This document shows positions 26,101 through 35,385 of a DNA stretch of 64,000 nucleotides, in pieces (within the stretch, counting starts at the first letter, position 1; every line of letters starts with the position of its first letter). The notes below the pieces were generated by a model, which saw only the letters and a program-made list of their open reading frames with translations, was not told where the DNA came from and did not search any database. The stretch comes from Bin55 sp965220235 (GTDB taxonomy: Bacteria > Pseudomonadota > Gammaproteobacteria > Pseudomonadales > Azotimanducaceae), in contig OZ244815.1 of the NCBI GenBank assembly GCA_965220235.1, positions 124,001-188,000 on the forward strand, in the 5' to 3' direction. Position numbers and translations under genes: made by a program.

Positions 26101-28928
26101 GTTGCGGTAATCGTGATAGTCGCGGTTCCGACCTCATCACCGTAAAGAAACAACACGCCATCATTTGACAAGGCAGGGAGGACGATGCTCGAATCGGTCG
26201 ACTCGACCGCAAATGTCAGTTCGTCACCCTCTGGATCGGTGAACAGGTCATTAGGCGTCAACTCAACACTGTCGTTTAGAGCGATTTCATTATTGGCCGG
26301 TAGCGCAGCATCAACCGCGGCCTGATTGACTTCAGGGGGTTGGTTTTCTGTCGTCAGCTCACTCACAACTTCGATGGTATGAGTATCTGTCGTCTCGTTT
26401 CCCGCAGTGTCAGTTGCGGTGAACGTAAGCACCGTACTTCCGAGTGCGCGGGCGGTCAGGACGGCTACAGCGCTTTCACCACTTCCCGTCACCGAGGCTA
26501 GGAGAACGCTTTCCGCACTAGATTCGACGCCGACCGTGATGGTGTCGCCTTCTGGGTCGGTGAACAAACCACTGAGTGGAACATCGTGAATCTGACTGAC
26601 GAGCATTTCGAGATTGGCGGGCAGCGCCTCGGTGAATGCTTCGGCGTTCGCAGCCGGTGGTTGATTCGTTTGTACCGTGACCTGGAACGTCTGCGTCGCG
26701 GTCAGTCCCGCGTTGTCCGTCGCCGTTAACGTAATCGTGCTAGTTCCTAAAGCCAACGCCGTGATCGTGAGCTCATTGAATCCTTGAACTGTAGCCGTCA
26801 CAGCGTTCGTATTGCTACTTGACGCGTTGATGATGGTTCGGTCATTGGCATCTTCATCGTTGAAATACTCCCCCACACTAAACGTCGCGGACCCCTGTAC
26901 GGCTAGTGACCGATCTGCTATGTCGCCGATGGCCATCGGCGGATCATTGACGTCGTTTACAGTGACTGTAAGCGTGAAATTTCGATTGGGATCGCTTGCT
27001 ACCCAGCCGTCGTGCAACCCAAGCGCAATGTTGTAGGACGGAGTCTCTTCAAAGTTGATAGCAGTTGCGGACACAATGGCGATACGGTCGAGTTGACGTT
27101 GGCACGTCGCCGATTCCGCCGCACAGACGTTAGTGCCGTCCCAAAGAGGATCCACGATCGCGGTAAAGTCGCTTGAGCTCAACGACACGGTGATTTCATC
27201 TGCAGTTGAATCGTCGTCGGCGTACTCCACAAGGTGTGAAACTGCGGTACTGATCGGAACGTTTTCGTCAATATTTCCACCCACACCAATGACGCTCGCC
27301 GGTTCAAATCTCGGTGCTGTGTTGGTATTGCGGACTTCGACCTGAATGGTGCGCTGCAACTGAATGGTGCCGTCGGTTGCCTGGACCGTTACGATATCGG
27401 AGACGTTTGGAGTGGACGCATCAGTCCCGACACCGGTCAGCGTCAGGCTACTACCTGAATGGGTTACCAGATCTTGATGAACATTCGGGAATACGGTGTA
27501 GGTGATGTCATCCATTTCAGGATCGGTGAAATACGAGTCTAGATCGAAATTCCGCGAATTTCCCTGGAGTAGTCGAACCGTCATCGGCAGCACGTTTTGC
27601 GTACTTGGGTCATCATGCGCATAGAGCTCGTTGATGTTCATCAACGTGATCTCGATCGTGACGTTGGTGTGGTCCCAACCGTCGCTAGCGCGTAACGTGA
27701 CGGTCATTGAGTTGGTAGATGAAAGACTGGGACTTTCATAATCGAGGAAATAGCCTTGGAGCGCGACACCTGAGGCAGGCTGAACAACTGCAATACACAT
27801 TTCGCCGATCGCGATTGCTGTCATTCCTGTGTTACGACAGTTTGGTTGTGCCCCGACAAGGCTGTACTCGATGGTGTCGCCATGTACCGAATTCGCTCCA
27901 CCGTCCAAGTCCGTTGCGTTCCATGCGCCAAGCGGCGTCGGATTGATCGCAACTGCGGAGGCATTTCCGGTTGCAACCTCGTCGACCGCCACTGAGAAGC
28001 CGGAAGCGCCGCCGCCGAAGCTTGGTGGGTTATTGACACCCTGTTTAACGAACACGGTCACGTTTGCACCTTCTTGCTTGGTCGTGATATTGCCGCTTTG
28101 ATCGCTGGCACCGAAGTAGAGCTTCGCCCAATAGACTCCGGCGCTGGCCATGCCATCGCCATCGGCGGTCGCGACTAAGAGGGGACCACGTGCTTCTACC
28201 GATAGAACATCAGGTGATGCTGGTAGATTGCTATAGATATTGCAGCGAGATGCATTTTCGACGAAATCACCTGCAACTCCGGTGTCGCAGACTTCAATCG
28301 TCGACACAGGGAGCGAAACCGGAGCACCTTCAGGATCACGGAACAACCTAGCGACGTTGTATTCGAAGACGTCGCCGACTTCTAAATAGCGCGTCTCGCC
28401 TGAGTGCGCTGGCGGAGCGACGTACTGAAACGTCTCATCTGTAAGTACTGGTGTTTCATCGATGTTAGAAAGCGTGAACGTGACCGTCAGGGAGTTTGCC
28501 GTTCGTCCACTCGGCGTGGTGGACGTCTCCCGGGCGGTCAACGTTAGCGTATGTGCAGCTCTTGAATCGTAGTCGAAGGGCATGTTCCCGAGAGCCAACG
28601 CGAATGATGCGTTTGCAGCCGTATAGCCGTTAGGGGTCGCGGCGTTGCCGATCGTGCAATTGAGCGATGGAAAATCAAGAAGGTCAGCTGGTGCCGTTTC
28701 GACAGCGAAGCAAAAGTCTGACGCAGAGGCGTTGAGTGCGCTTCGAATATTGGTATTGAGGGTTGCTAGCTGCGCCGCTTGTTGAGTCGAATCTTCGTTC
28801 CATGCCATCGTGATGCTCGTATTACTAAACGCGAGCTGGGCGTTAGCGAGAGAGGAAAGCAGAACGATCGGGATCAGAAGCAGGAACCTAGTCCACAGCA
28901 CTGGGAGACTATGGATTCCAGCGGACAT
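23133..28928 (-). CDS. giant repeat-containing autotransporter-like surface protein
   Basis: 1931 residues from the ATG at 28928. That start gives a clear signal peptide (LLLIPIVLLSSLANAQ); the open frame continues upstream but lacks one. The passenger has cadherin/dystroglycan-like modules followed by at least four approximately 100-residue repeats that begin QPPVLD or similar, contain ALPA-N and FTDPEGD, and end in ATDTxGNxTT. The last about 300 residues form an outer-membrane barrel of the autotransporter type, with alternating strands, 'NVYLGIDKNIRDDWIVGLT', and the terminal LTYGLSFRMDL. It probably exports its own passenger as an adhesin or calcium-dependent surface protein. Confidence 0.82.
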   Translation of the reverse strand: MSAGIHSLPVLWTRFLLLIPIVLLSSLANAQLAFSNTSITMAWNEDSTQQAAQLATLNTNIRSALNASASDFCFAVETAPADLLDFPSLNCTIGNAATPNGYTAANASFALALGNMPFDYDSRAAHTLTLTARETSTTPSGRTANSLTVTFTLSNIDETPVLTDETFQYVAPPAHSGETRYLEVGDVFEYNVARLFRDPEGAPVSLPVSTIEVCDTGVAGDFVENASRCNIYSNLPASPDVLSVEARGPLLVATADGDGMASAGVYWAKLYFGASDQSGNITTKQEGANVTVFVKQGVNNPPSFGGGASGFSVAVDEVATGNASAVAINPTPLGAWNATDLDGGANSVHGDTIEYSLVGAQPNCRNTGMTAIAIGEMCIAVVQPASGVALQGYFLDYESPSLSSTNSMTVTLRASDGWDHTNVTIEITLMNINELYAHDDPSTQNVLPMTVRLLQGNSRNFDLDSYFTDPEMDDITYTVFPNVHQDLVTHSGSSLTLTGVGTDASTPNVSDIVTVQATDGTIQLQRTIQVEVRNTNTAPRFEPASVIGVGGNIDENVPISTAVSHLVEYADDDSTADEITVSLSSSDFTAIVDPLWDGTNVCAAESATCQRQLDRIAIVSATAINFEETPSYNIALGLHDGWVASDPNRNFTLTVTVNDVNDPPMAIGDIADRSLAVQGSATFSVGEYFNDEDANDRTIINASSSNTNAVTATVQGFNELTITALALGTSTITLTATDNAGLTATQTFQVTVQTNQPPAANAEAFTEALPANLEMLVSQIHDVPLSGLFTDPEGDTITVGVESSAESVLLASVTGSGESAVAVLTARALGSTVLTFTATDTAGNETTDTHTIEVVSELTTENQPPEVNQAAVDAALPANNEIALNDSVELTPNDLFTDPEGDELTFAVESTDSSIVLPALSNDGVLFLYGDEVGTATITITATDTASNTTSLEITLTVVEEPGTGNQAPVLDQAALTAALPPDNTMQQRNYHELNLTGLFTEPEGDDLTLQVVSSNPTVLRVSGTPESTTTFLIARAIGSSDLTISATDTEGNAATETTTIRVVANENDGENQPPVLDREALTAALPADNTIPVPEFFELELDTLFTDPNPNDRVAGYDVSSSDDGVLLVVLDTGNILTAFARSAGTAMMTIVARDTEDAETSVTETITVTAPAANALVFGPQTFDRSAPLTLDVRDLLPDADVRNSTFNLQPVIRDTSVLDARVNGARLTLSALKQGETFVKLTVSNDAGYTAKTMFFVNVVNAAPSLVTPLSDQRTTRVSDLVLDLSDAFHDADGESIEVTAHTLDDLIIDMTFENGVLTIQGLQVGETVVTLNAVDTNGARTEASFKVSVENIGPTVNEAAVPIQLQVGGKPYDLVFRDWFTDEDDVLTYTALLDAVGVVQAITTETGATITPVSRGNVALTVTASDPHGATAALTTEIIVGDERLMEIAEKSLAGFGRAMLGSVSSAIDTRTSVVRGNSDLSQDAQSLDSDQAWAEHSFNHRAYPHSEPATSGGVGGTLAPLSGDWGGGTASHITPNSFSPFDRGFSFTLGADEKSSPWSIWSNMDRQSYSGENYGGSIENVYLGIDKNIRDDWIVGLTITQHGGESNYSYGTATQHMSIELNQLMPYFRYTPTDRGSIWGSIGMGSGELGTTVVGSNDASSVLKSQLAVFGGHHRLANSARFELALRGDVAASRLATSNGESGGADLSADTHRLRTGIETTYTLNWIASTTLTPFGQLNLRADGGDGDIGSGLEFIGGLKVSRSAYSFEVMGRTFETRGQNAYSESGVTMTATVSPSHDGTGFAATVSPRWGTSSYAGDAIWSNFASFDIGARPPRSFDQAVNDRQMHLDAQIGYGFPVVDERLLLTPFLQHTRYGTGMQQSQIGAQLRQLVYTNGSISSRFTLGRSERIGEQDQLTYGLSFRMDL

Positions 28929-29308
28929 TTTTCGTGGACTCACGAATGTCCCCTTGAGTGAGTCCGGTTTAGATCTCGTTCGAGAGTATTGCCTTGTATA
29001 GGTTTGAGGTTGATGGGTTGAGGCACCAAAGAGCAATCTGCAGAGACGTGAAACGATGCGATACATGAGACTAGAACGCGATTTGTTAGTGGCTAAATGG
29101 TACGAGTTCGAGGTGCGAATGTCTGTTTCAAAAAGGCGCATATTGGGATCGAGGTGCATCGGACAACGACAGAACCGCTCAAAATAAGTGACAATTGAAT
29201 CTGTCTTATAGATTAGTGCTACTTCCCGGTTAGGAATTCAGGAATAAGGAAAGTCTAGGTTTGTACGCCGATAGGCCAAATCGGTAAGGTAGCTAGGGGA
29301 TACGAAAT

Positions 29309-29989
29309 ATGACTATGACAGTGATTGATTGGCAAGAAATTGATACGCTACTTCTTGATATTGATGGCACACTTCTAGATAGAAATTTCGACAACGTGGT
29401 GTGGGAACAGCTTTTGCCTTCAAGGTATGGTGAAGCGAATGGTCTAGAACCAGATAAAGCAAAAGACAAGCTAGTAAAACACATGAGTGAGGTGGCTCAC
29501 TCGCTGGACTACTACCGCATTGACTATTGGGCGGAGTACACTGGTGTCGATCTGATCGAGTTACATCACGAAGTAGCCCATCTTCTTGAGTTTCGACCTG
29601 GTACGCGAGCCTTTCTAGACTGGACTCGAGGTAGTGGTATACACAGCATTTTGGTCACAAACGCAGATCGTCGTTGCTTCGCTGTAAAGGATTCATACTG
29701 TCACCTTAGCGAGAAGGTTTCGAACGTCGTGTCCTGTCAGGATTACGGTTATCCGAAAGAGAACAACGGATTCTGGGTGAGATTGAATGAAGAGCATCCC
29801 TTCGACAACGATCGGACCCTCTTTATTGATGACGACGAATCTGTACTTGAAGCCGCTAGATCTTATGGAATCGAACACCTTTTGACGATTCGCCAACCTG
29901 ATTCAAAGCGAACGGCTCGCCAAGGACTTCGGTTTTCGTCGATCAATAACCTCATGGAAATTGTTCCGAGAGAATTGATAGCACAGTAG
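29309..29989 (+). CDS. yrfG: HAD-family nucleotidase, YrfG-like
   Basis: 226 residues. HAD motif I is D17-I-D19-G-T, motif II lies in ILVTNAD, and the C-terminal acidic motif is LFIDDDESVL. The N-terminal 'WQEIDTLLLDIDGTLLDRNFDNVVW' pattern (shown here as a description of the region 8-32) is characteristic of the YrfG group, GMP/IMP 5'-nucleotidases of gammaproteobacteria. The enzyme is cytoplasmic. AGGGGA lies about eight bases before the ATG. This gene is one of the better taxonomic hints toward Gammaproteobacteria. Confidence 0.82.
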   Translation: MTMTVIDWQEIDTLLLDIDGTLLDRNFDNVVWEQLLPSRYGEANGLEPDKAKDKLVKHMSEVAHSLDYYRIDYWAEYTGVDLIELHHEVAHLLEFRPGTRAFLDWTRGSGIHSILVTNADRRCFAVKDSYCHLSEKVSNVVSCQDYGYPKENNGFWVRLNEEHPFDNDRTLFIDDDESVLEAARSYGIEHLLTIRQPDSKRTARQGLRFSSINNLMEIVPRELIAQ

Positions 29990-30169
29990 ATTCTCCATAA
30001 CAGAGCCTGAACCCGTATTACCGGCTAGCACCAGTTTCGATGGGTGGTAAACCAGTCATCGTAATCAACTCGTTACGTTGCGTTCGAGATAAGGATCGCA
30101 CCTAATCGCTCCTTCAAAATGTCGAAATGGATATGATGAGATTCCGGCGATAGGGAGAGTTCGCGGATC

Positions 30170-32701
30170 ATGAGGAAATTACTTTCCCTGATTTGCCTGT
30201 TGACCGTATGTTCGTCTTCCGTGTTGGGTCAAGATAGCGGAGCAACGCCAACAGGCGCGGCGATGATCGAGGAGATCGTCGTCATTGGTACGCGCGCGAG
30301 GCTCGAGAGCCGCGCCGACGAATTACCCGTACCGGTTGAGGGGCACCAAGATTTTGAGTTAGCGCGGACCGGCGAAATCGATCTTGGTGCTGCGCTCACG
30401 AAGCTAGCACCATCTTTCAACTACACACGTCTGTCCGTTGGCGATGGCGCATTGCTAAATGCAGCTACGCTACGAGGTCTAGCACCCGATCAGACGTTAG
30501 TCCTTGTTAACGGCAAACGGCGCCACAGCATGGCGTGGTTACGCGTGCTGGACGGCGTGATTGGCTATGGAACAGGCGGTACAGACTTGCGCGCCATACC
30601 TTCTGCGGCGGTTAAACGCGTCGAAGTTCTACGAGATGGCGCGGCTGCCCAGTACGGTTCGGACGCCATCGCAGGTGTGATCAATATTGCGCTTAAAGAA
30701 GGCACTGACCACGAAATCATCGTCCACTCCGGTAGTTCTGGTGGAGCAGGCGGCGCTACACACGGAATGGCGTACAACGGCGGAATGTATCTCGCGGGTG
30801 GAGGCTTTTTGAATATCACCGGAGAGTGGTACACAGGAGATTCGCTTCGAAGGAATGGCGGTAACGGTGGCTACGACTCTGACTATCAGGACGAACTTAT
30901 AAGTTTCAGCTCGCCTTCTCATTCCGGGCGAGGTGTGTTCTTTAACAGCACGCTGCCATTTCGAGCGGACGGCGAGTTGTATGCGTTTGGCGGCATTTCA
31001 CAACGCGAAGGTCGTTCGAGTGGCGCGTATCGATTCAAGTACAACTACTGGGACGGCATCGAAACCGGTGACGATACGTGGGACTTCGTACTGCCGAACT
31101 TCATCAATTTCCACGAGCGCAACACGCACCCCGTGTATCCGGACGGGTTTGTACCGTATGAGGAGTCAGATGTCGGGGACGACTCACTAGCTGTTGGTTG
31201 GCGCGGACCCTTAGCTGACTGGGAGACAGATCTAAGCGTCGTTTTTGGGCGAAGCCGATTCGATTTTGGGGTATCCGGCTCTATCAATGCTTCGATTGGC
31301 GCTAACTATCTAGCACGGAACCCCAATGCGAGTGTTGGAGAGATCATCGCAAACGCAGGACCCATGGATGGGGATAGCGGTGGTATAGAGTTCAAACAGC
31401 GCACCACAAATCTGGATATTCGAAGGGCATTCGAGGATGAATTCGAAACGGCGATCGCCGCAGGACTGGAATCCCGCCGCGAAACATACCGTCAAATGGC
31501 GGGGGATGAAGAGTCCTGGTCATGCGGATTACCGCACGTTTCCGATTTCAATGCGTTTGCGGTTGGACCAGACGGCTCGCCGCTTGAAGGCGTGGTTGCC
31601 GCGTGTGGATTCCAAGGGTATCCCGGTTACAGTCCATTGAACGCCCGGGCAAGCGAAGGTAGCCGCACCAGTCGTGCGGCATACGGGGAAGTAGAAAGCA
31701 GTCCAACGGATGGTCTCTCGCTGGGAGCGGCGCTGCGAATGGAGGACTATAGTGATGCGGGAGCTCAGACCACAGGTAAATTCACGGCCCGTCTTGCGTT
31801 GACTGAAGGATTGGCATTGCGTGGTGCCGTATCTACGGGCTTTAGAGCGCCCAGTCTTTCGCAACGGCGATTCAATTCGATCCTTTTTGTCGGTAGTGAG
31901 ACGGGATTAACGACGACTTACTCGGCGGGCGAAGGCGATGCGGTCGTGCGCGCATTCGGCGTCGACTCACTCAGTCATGAAACTTCGGATAACTGGAGTG
32001 CCGGGTTCATCTGGAAGTCGGCCGAAAGGCACTTACGCTTTTCCGTTGACCTTTACGGCACGGCGATTGAGGATCGTGTGGTGAGGTCGCAAGGTTTAGA
32101 TTGCGCTGGGATTTCAGCATGCGACGCAGTAAATGCGTCCACAGCGACCTTTTTCTTCAATGGCGTCGATACGCAAACTCGCGGTGTCGACGTTTCGGCT
32201 TCCTGGGTTATACCACTCGCGACGGGGGAACTCTGGTTTTCGGCGAATGGTCACACCAACGACACCGAGATCACCGACGAGAATCTGCCGGATCGAGCGC
32301 CAGCAGATTTGACCTTCGCAGATTACTTTGGAGGCTGGGGCGCGCTTACGCTCGAACGTGGTCAACCGAATAGTCAAGGCAATGTCAATGTCGAGTGGCG
32401 CCGCGACGGATGGGGAACGCTGTTTCGGATGAATCATTTTGGGGAGGCGACTCAAAACCCGTTGGATACCGGTGAAATCACGGTTGATCCCGACCAAACA
32501 TTTGACGTTGAAGGGCGGCTGGATCGCGGTTCGTTTAAGGTGTCGTTAGGCGTAAACAACCTGTTTGATACATTGCCGACGGCACTCGCCAAGACGCATT
32601 TGTCAAACGTGCTCTGGGGAATCCGTTACCCGACGGATACACCTTATGGGCTAGGAGGTAGGTTTGGATATGTGAGGTTCAACTATGTGTTTGACGGGTG
32701 A
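30170..32701 (+). CDS. TonB-dependent outer-membrane receptor
   Basis: 843 residues. Signal peptide of about 20 residues (MRKLLSLICLLTVCSSSVLG), then a TonB box-like IEEIVVIGTR. The plug domain contains the typical RGLAPDQTLVLVNGKRR and VLRDGAAAQYGSDAIAGVIN segments. The 22-strand barrel follows and ends in FGYVRFNYVFDG. It imports a scarce ligand (iron chelate, sugar, cobalamin or other) with TonB energy. No neighbouring gene reveals the ligand. GGGAG lies before the ATG. Confidence 0.93.
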   Translation: MRKLLSLICLLTVCSSSVLGQDSGATPTGAAMIEEIVVIGTRARLESRADELPVPVEGHQDFELARTGEIDLGAALTKLAPSFNYTRLSVGDGALLNAATLRGLAPDQTLVLVNGKRRHSMAWLRVLDGVIGYGTGGTDLRAIPSAAVKRVEVLRDGAAAQYGSDAIAGVINIALKEGTDHEIIVHSGSSGGAGGATHGMAYNGGMYLAGGGFLNITGEWYTGDSLRRNGGNGGYDSDYQDELISFSSPSHSGRGVFFNSTLPFRADGELYAFGGISQREGRSSGAYRFKYNYWDGIETGDDTWDFVLPNFINFHERNTHPVYPDGFVPYEESDVGDDSLAVGWRGPLADWETDLSVVFGRSRFDFGVSGSINASIGANYLARNPNASVGEIIANAGPMDGDSGGIEFKQRTTNLDIRRAFEDEFETAIAAGLESRRETYRQMAGDEESWSCGLPHVSDFNAFAVGPDGSPLEGVVAACGFQGYPGYSPLNARASEGSRTSRAAYGEVESSPTDGLSLGAALRMEDYSDAGAQTTGKFTARLALTEGLALRGAVSTGFRAPSLSQRRFNSILFVGSETGLTTTYSAGEGDAVVRAFGVDSLSHETSDNWSAGFIWKSAERHLRFSVDLYGTAIEDRVVRSQGLDCAGISACDAVNASTATFFFNGVDTQTRGVDVSASWVIPLATGELWFSANGHTNDTEITDENLPDRAPADLTFADYFGGWGALTLERGQPNSQGNVNVEWRRDGWGTLFRMNHFGEATQNPLDTGEITVDPDQTFDVEGRLDRGSFKVSLGVNNLFDTLPTALAKTHLSNVLWGIRYPTDTPYGLGGRFGYVRFNYVFDG

Positions 32702-33105
32702 GGATCGCCTCAGTCCCGCGTAAGCAAAGCTCACTGTTTTGCTGCTCAGTTACGCATACATTGTGCGAATTTAGAGCCGCCGTCCACCATGAAATCGTGT
32801 CAAAATCTATCGATGAACACAGTATCGTGACGTGTTGGTGCACTGCCTGAAGTCAACAAATCGGCGTTGTGTCGATCGTCTAAATATAGCTATTTGCCAC
32901 GCTTGCCAGTGGTGCGGTTTGTGGTTTCGATGGTCTCTCCAACTGGTGAATTCGTTCTATAGGTTTAAGGTTGAATTGCTTATAGTTAGAGTCGATTTCG
33001 GTGGGAAAGTGGTTAAGTACCGGTCAAATCAGTGCTAAAGCAATGCGTTTATGTGAGCCGGAACTGAGACCTATTTAGTTGAACAAACATTCAGGAGAGA
33101 ACGTG
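32702..33105. other. intergenic stretch before the DUF433/DUF5615 pair
   Basis: About 400 bases. Only a short, unsupported frame (32832-33038) is present. The far end must hold the promoter of the toxin-antitoxin pair, but no clear -35/-10 pair or palindrome stands out. Confidence 0.45.
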
Positions 33106-33330
33106 ATGGATTGGTCCGGCTGCGCGGAAGTCGAGCAGACATTAGGAAGGGTCAGTGGCGCTTGGGTGTTTACCGGCACTCGGATTCCACTCGCGGCACT
33201 CTACGAAAATCTCGCTTGTGGCGCAACTATTCACGAATTTGTCGAGTGGTTTCCCGGAGTTAGCGAGAAGCAGGTACGGGCAGTTCTAGAACACGAAATC
33301 CTATCGCTAAAGAAGGCTCTGGTTAGTTGA
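33106..33330 (+). CDS. DUF433 antitoxin-like protein
   Basis: 74 residues from an ATG with AGGAG nine bases upstream. It shows the DUF433 pattern: a GAWVFTGTRIPLAALYENLA strand-helix, then a helix-turn-helix-like HEFVEWFPGVSEKQVRAVLEH. These proteins usually precede a DUF5615 PIN-like gene and are thought to be its antitoxin and a DNA-binding regulator. Its TGA overlaps the TTG start of the next gene. Confidence 0.85.
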   Translation: MDWSGCAEVEQTLGRVSGAWVFTGTRIPLAALYENLACGATIHEFVEWFPGVSEKQVRAVLEHEILSLKKALVS

Positions 33331-33653
33331 AAGTGTTGTTCGATCAAGGGACACCTGCACCACTGCGGAACCATCTTCAAAACCACGCTGTAGATACATT
33401 GAGTGAAAAAGGTTGGTCCGAAGTAGACAACGGAAGATTGCTTGATTTAGCGGAGCAAGAAGGTTATGAGGTCCTCGTTACGACGGATCAGAATCTTAAA
33501 TTTCAGCAGCAAATCTCCGATCGGGAAATCGGTGTTGTTGTTCTACGCGCTACTGCGTGGCCAAAAATCCAACAGCAAGTCCGGGCGATTGAGCGAGCGC
33601 TCGTGAAGGTCGAGCTGGGCGCAGTGATTGAAGTGGATATACCGCAGGAATAA
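33327..33653 (+). CDS. DUF5615 PIN-like protein, probable toxin
   Basis: 108 residues from a TTG inside the last codons of the DUF433 gene (TTGA overlap). The PIN-like fold is indicated by KVLFDQGTP at the N-terminus (first acidic residue), LLDLAEQEGYEVLVTTDQNL (LxTxD motif) and a late VVVLRATAW strand. Family proteins are presumed RNases neutralised by DUF433 partners. The tight coupling supports a type II toxin-antitoxin module. Confidence 0.85.
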   Translation: MKVLFDQGTPAPLRNHLQNHAVDTLSEKGWSEVDNGRLLDLAEQEGYEVLVTTDQNLKFQQQISDREIGVVVLRATAWPKIQQQVRAIERALVKVELGAVIEVDIPQE

Positions 33654-33682
33654 ATTGGACTTAGAGATTGTTACAGGAGAAA

Positions 33683-34252
33683 ATGCTCTTATACAGATTT
33701 ATTCTGGAAGACAAATTAGCAAAAGGTGTTAGCTTGACCCGTAGATCTACCTGTTTCGTTGCGTTAGCTTGTTTTATAACTGCTCTAACGCAAGCTCAAG
33801 ACCCTAACGCGGAAACGCCTGAACCTAGACGCGCAATCGACTCAAATGGGGATGTCTCGTTAGCGTTTTTTCATTCGATGTACGAGACACGCTTCAACCG
33901 ATTAGATACTGACGGCGATGGGTTCGTGAGCAAATCGGAGTATCTTTTTCTGAGTCGTTATCCTCAATCTGGGACGGTTGAGTCAAGTGACGTTGATAAG
34001 GATGTTGAAGAACAAACCAAAGTAGACGATTTGCCACCACAGATAAAGTCACAGTTAGAAACCGCCAAAATTGAGTTCGAAATATTCGATCAAAATAACG
34101 ACGATCGGGTTAGTAAAGCTGAGATGATGGCACCGATTGAACAAGCGTCCCTCTTCGACGCGAATAAAGACGGTAAACTCGACCAACGCGAAATGGAGGC
34201 GATATTTAAGTTAAGACCTGATCAGAGTGCGGCACTGCAGCGCAAGAAGTAA
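33683..34252 (+). CDS. secreted EF-hand calcium-binding protein
   Basis: 189 residues from the ATG at 33683 (AGGAG four bases upstream). A TTG at 33734, with AAGGTG five bases before it, would give a cleaner signal peptide (MTRRSTCFVALACFITALTQA) and may be the true start. The mature part has EF-hand loops DTDGDGFVSKSE, DQNNDDRVSKAE and DANKDGKLDQRE, the last two forming a pair. It probably binds Ca2+ in the periplasm or outside the cell. Its target is unknown, but several large calcium-repeat proteins are encoded nearby. Confidence 0.82.
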   Translation: MLLYRFILEDKLAKGVSLTRRSTCFVALACFITALTQAQDPNAETPEPRRAIDSNGDVSLAFFHSMYETRFNRLDTDGDGFVSKSEYLFLSRYPQSGTVESSDVDKDVEEQTKVDDLPPQIKSQLETAKIEFEIFDQNNDDRVSKAEMMAPIEQASLFDANKDGKLDQREMEAIFKLRPDQSAALQRKK

Positions 34253-34428
34253 ACAAGGAAATCAGCTTTATTTATTGACCCTCCCCAGTACGGCAAGTAC
34301 GGATTCCGAGTTTTTCTTACGAGTTCTATCGACGACTTAGCCCAAACTTCATTGTGTCGTTTGCACTAGTCGGGGATTAGTGTGTTCCTTTTGCCACTCG
34401 TAACTCGAACGCTTGAGAGGCATTGAAC

Positions 34429-35181
34429 TCAGAGTCCAAACATACCTAAATCAACGATCACGTCATCAAGACTAAAGACATGTGCGCGATCCGTGACGAT
34501 TACTTCGCCGCTCACGTTGTCGATCGAAACATACTCGGATCGTACTAGATTGACGTCGCCTTTGATATTAGAGGCGGTCACCCGTCCTCCCGAAACGTGC
34601 AGGTTGCCGGACAGGTCGGTTATGCGAACGTCCTTTGCGCGTTCCAGCGTGACGTTACCACGGATCTCTAAAGCGCTAGTGTTTGCGCCGATAGCGTGCA
34701 AGTCGCCAACTAGCCCCTGTAAGCGTACGCTATCAGGTCCTTGGGCGTGCACATTCGTGTTAGGTGGAACAGTGATGCGGTAGCTGATACTGAGATCCCT
34801 GCGGATCCGCCACGGCAAACCCCCAATCTGAACGGTGTTCCCTTCCTGCTTGATTAGGGGATTCTTCACAAGCTCTTCAAGTTGCTCGCGAATTCGGCGT
34901 TGACTCCAACGACCCGAAAATCCCGTAATCGTTGCTTCGACGGTCACACGACCGGGAGCGCCAGTCGCGATGTGTGACGTGCCGCCCGTTCCGTCGATCA
35001 CTGATAGCTCGACTAGATCGTTTTCAGTTTCAAGTATTCGCTTAATCGTTTGCTCTTCTGCTGCAACCGAATTCAACCCCAACAGTCCTGCTACAACGAA
35101 GATACCAACACGGGCGACACTCGTGTTCCTTAAAAGCAGACCAAGAGACGCATAAGACTTAATTTGGTGAATCGTAATCAA
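34429..35181 (-). CDS. DUF4097-like beta-strand repeat protein, exported
   Basis: 250 residues. A hydrophobic export signal lies at about 20-42, ending LLGLNSVAAEE. From about residue 125 there are regular short beta-strand repeats: VRLQGLVGDLHAIG, LEIRGNVTLERA, VRITDLSGNLHVSGG, VTASNIKGDVNLV, VSIDNVSGEVIV. This right-handed helix-like pattern is typical of DUF4097/DUF2807 'putative adhesin' proteins. The role is unknown; a periplasmic or surface location is likely. Confidence 0.7.
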   Translation of the reverse strand: MITIHQIKSYASLGLLLRNTSVARVGIFVVAGLLGLNSVAAEEQTIKRILETENDLVELSVIDGTGGTSHIATGAPGRVTVEATITGFSGRWSQRRIREQLEELVKNPLIKQEGNTVQIGGLPWRIRRDLSISYRITVPPNTNVHAQGPDSVRLQGLVGDLHAIGANTSALEIRGNVTLERAKDVRITDLSGNLHVSGGRVTASNIKGDVNLVRSEYVSIDNVSGEVIVTDRAHVFSLDDVIVDLGMFGL

Positions 35182-35385
35182 CGGTCGCCTCGCTTTCCGA
35201 TACTAGTCAATAGTGAAATGACCTCAGGATTTCCGTCTCGAAGACGATTTAATCGATTAAGAGACGTTGTCCTGAATTCAGAAATATGTCGTCGCTACGT
35301 CGGATTCTGTTCCCAAATCAGCGTAAATCGAATAAGACAGTACGAGGGAGATAGGAAGAGCATGTTCAGGAAGATGCTGAGCTCA

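Noticed and set aside
28929..29159. 77 extra N-terminal codons of the autotransporter frame.
   Set aside because: They precede a normal signal peptide and contain no export feature of their own.
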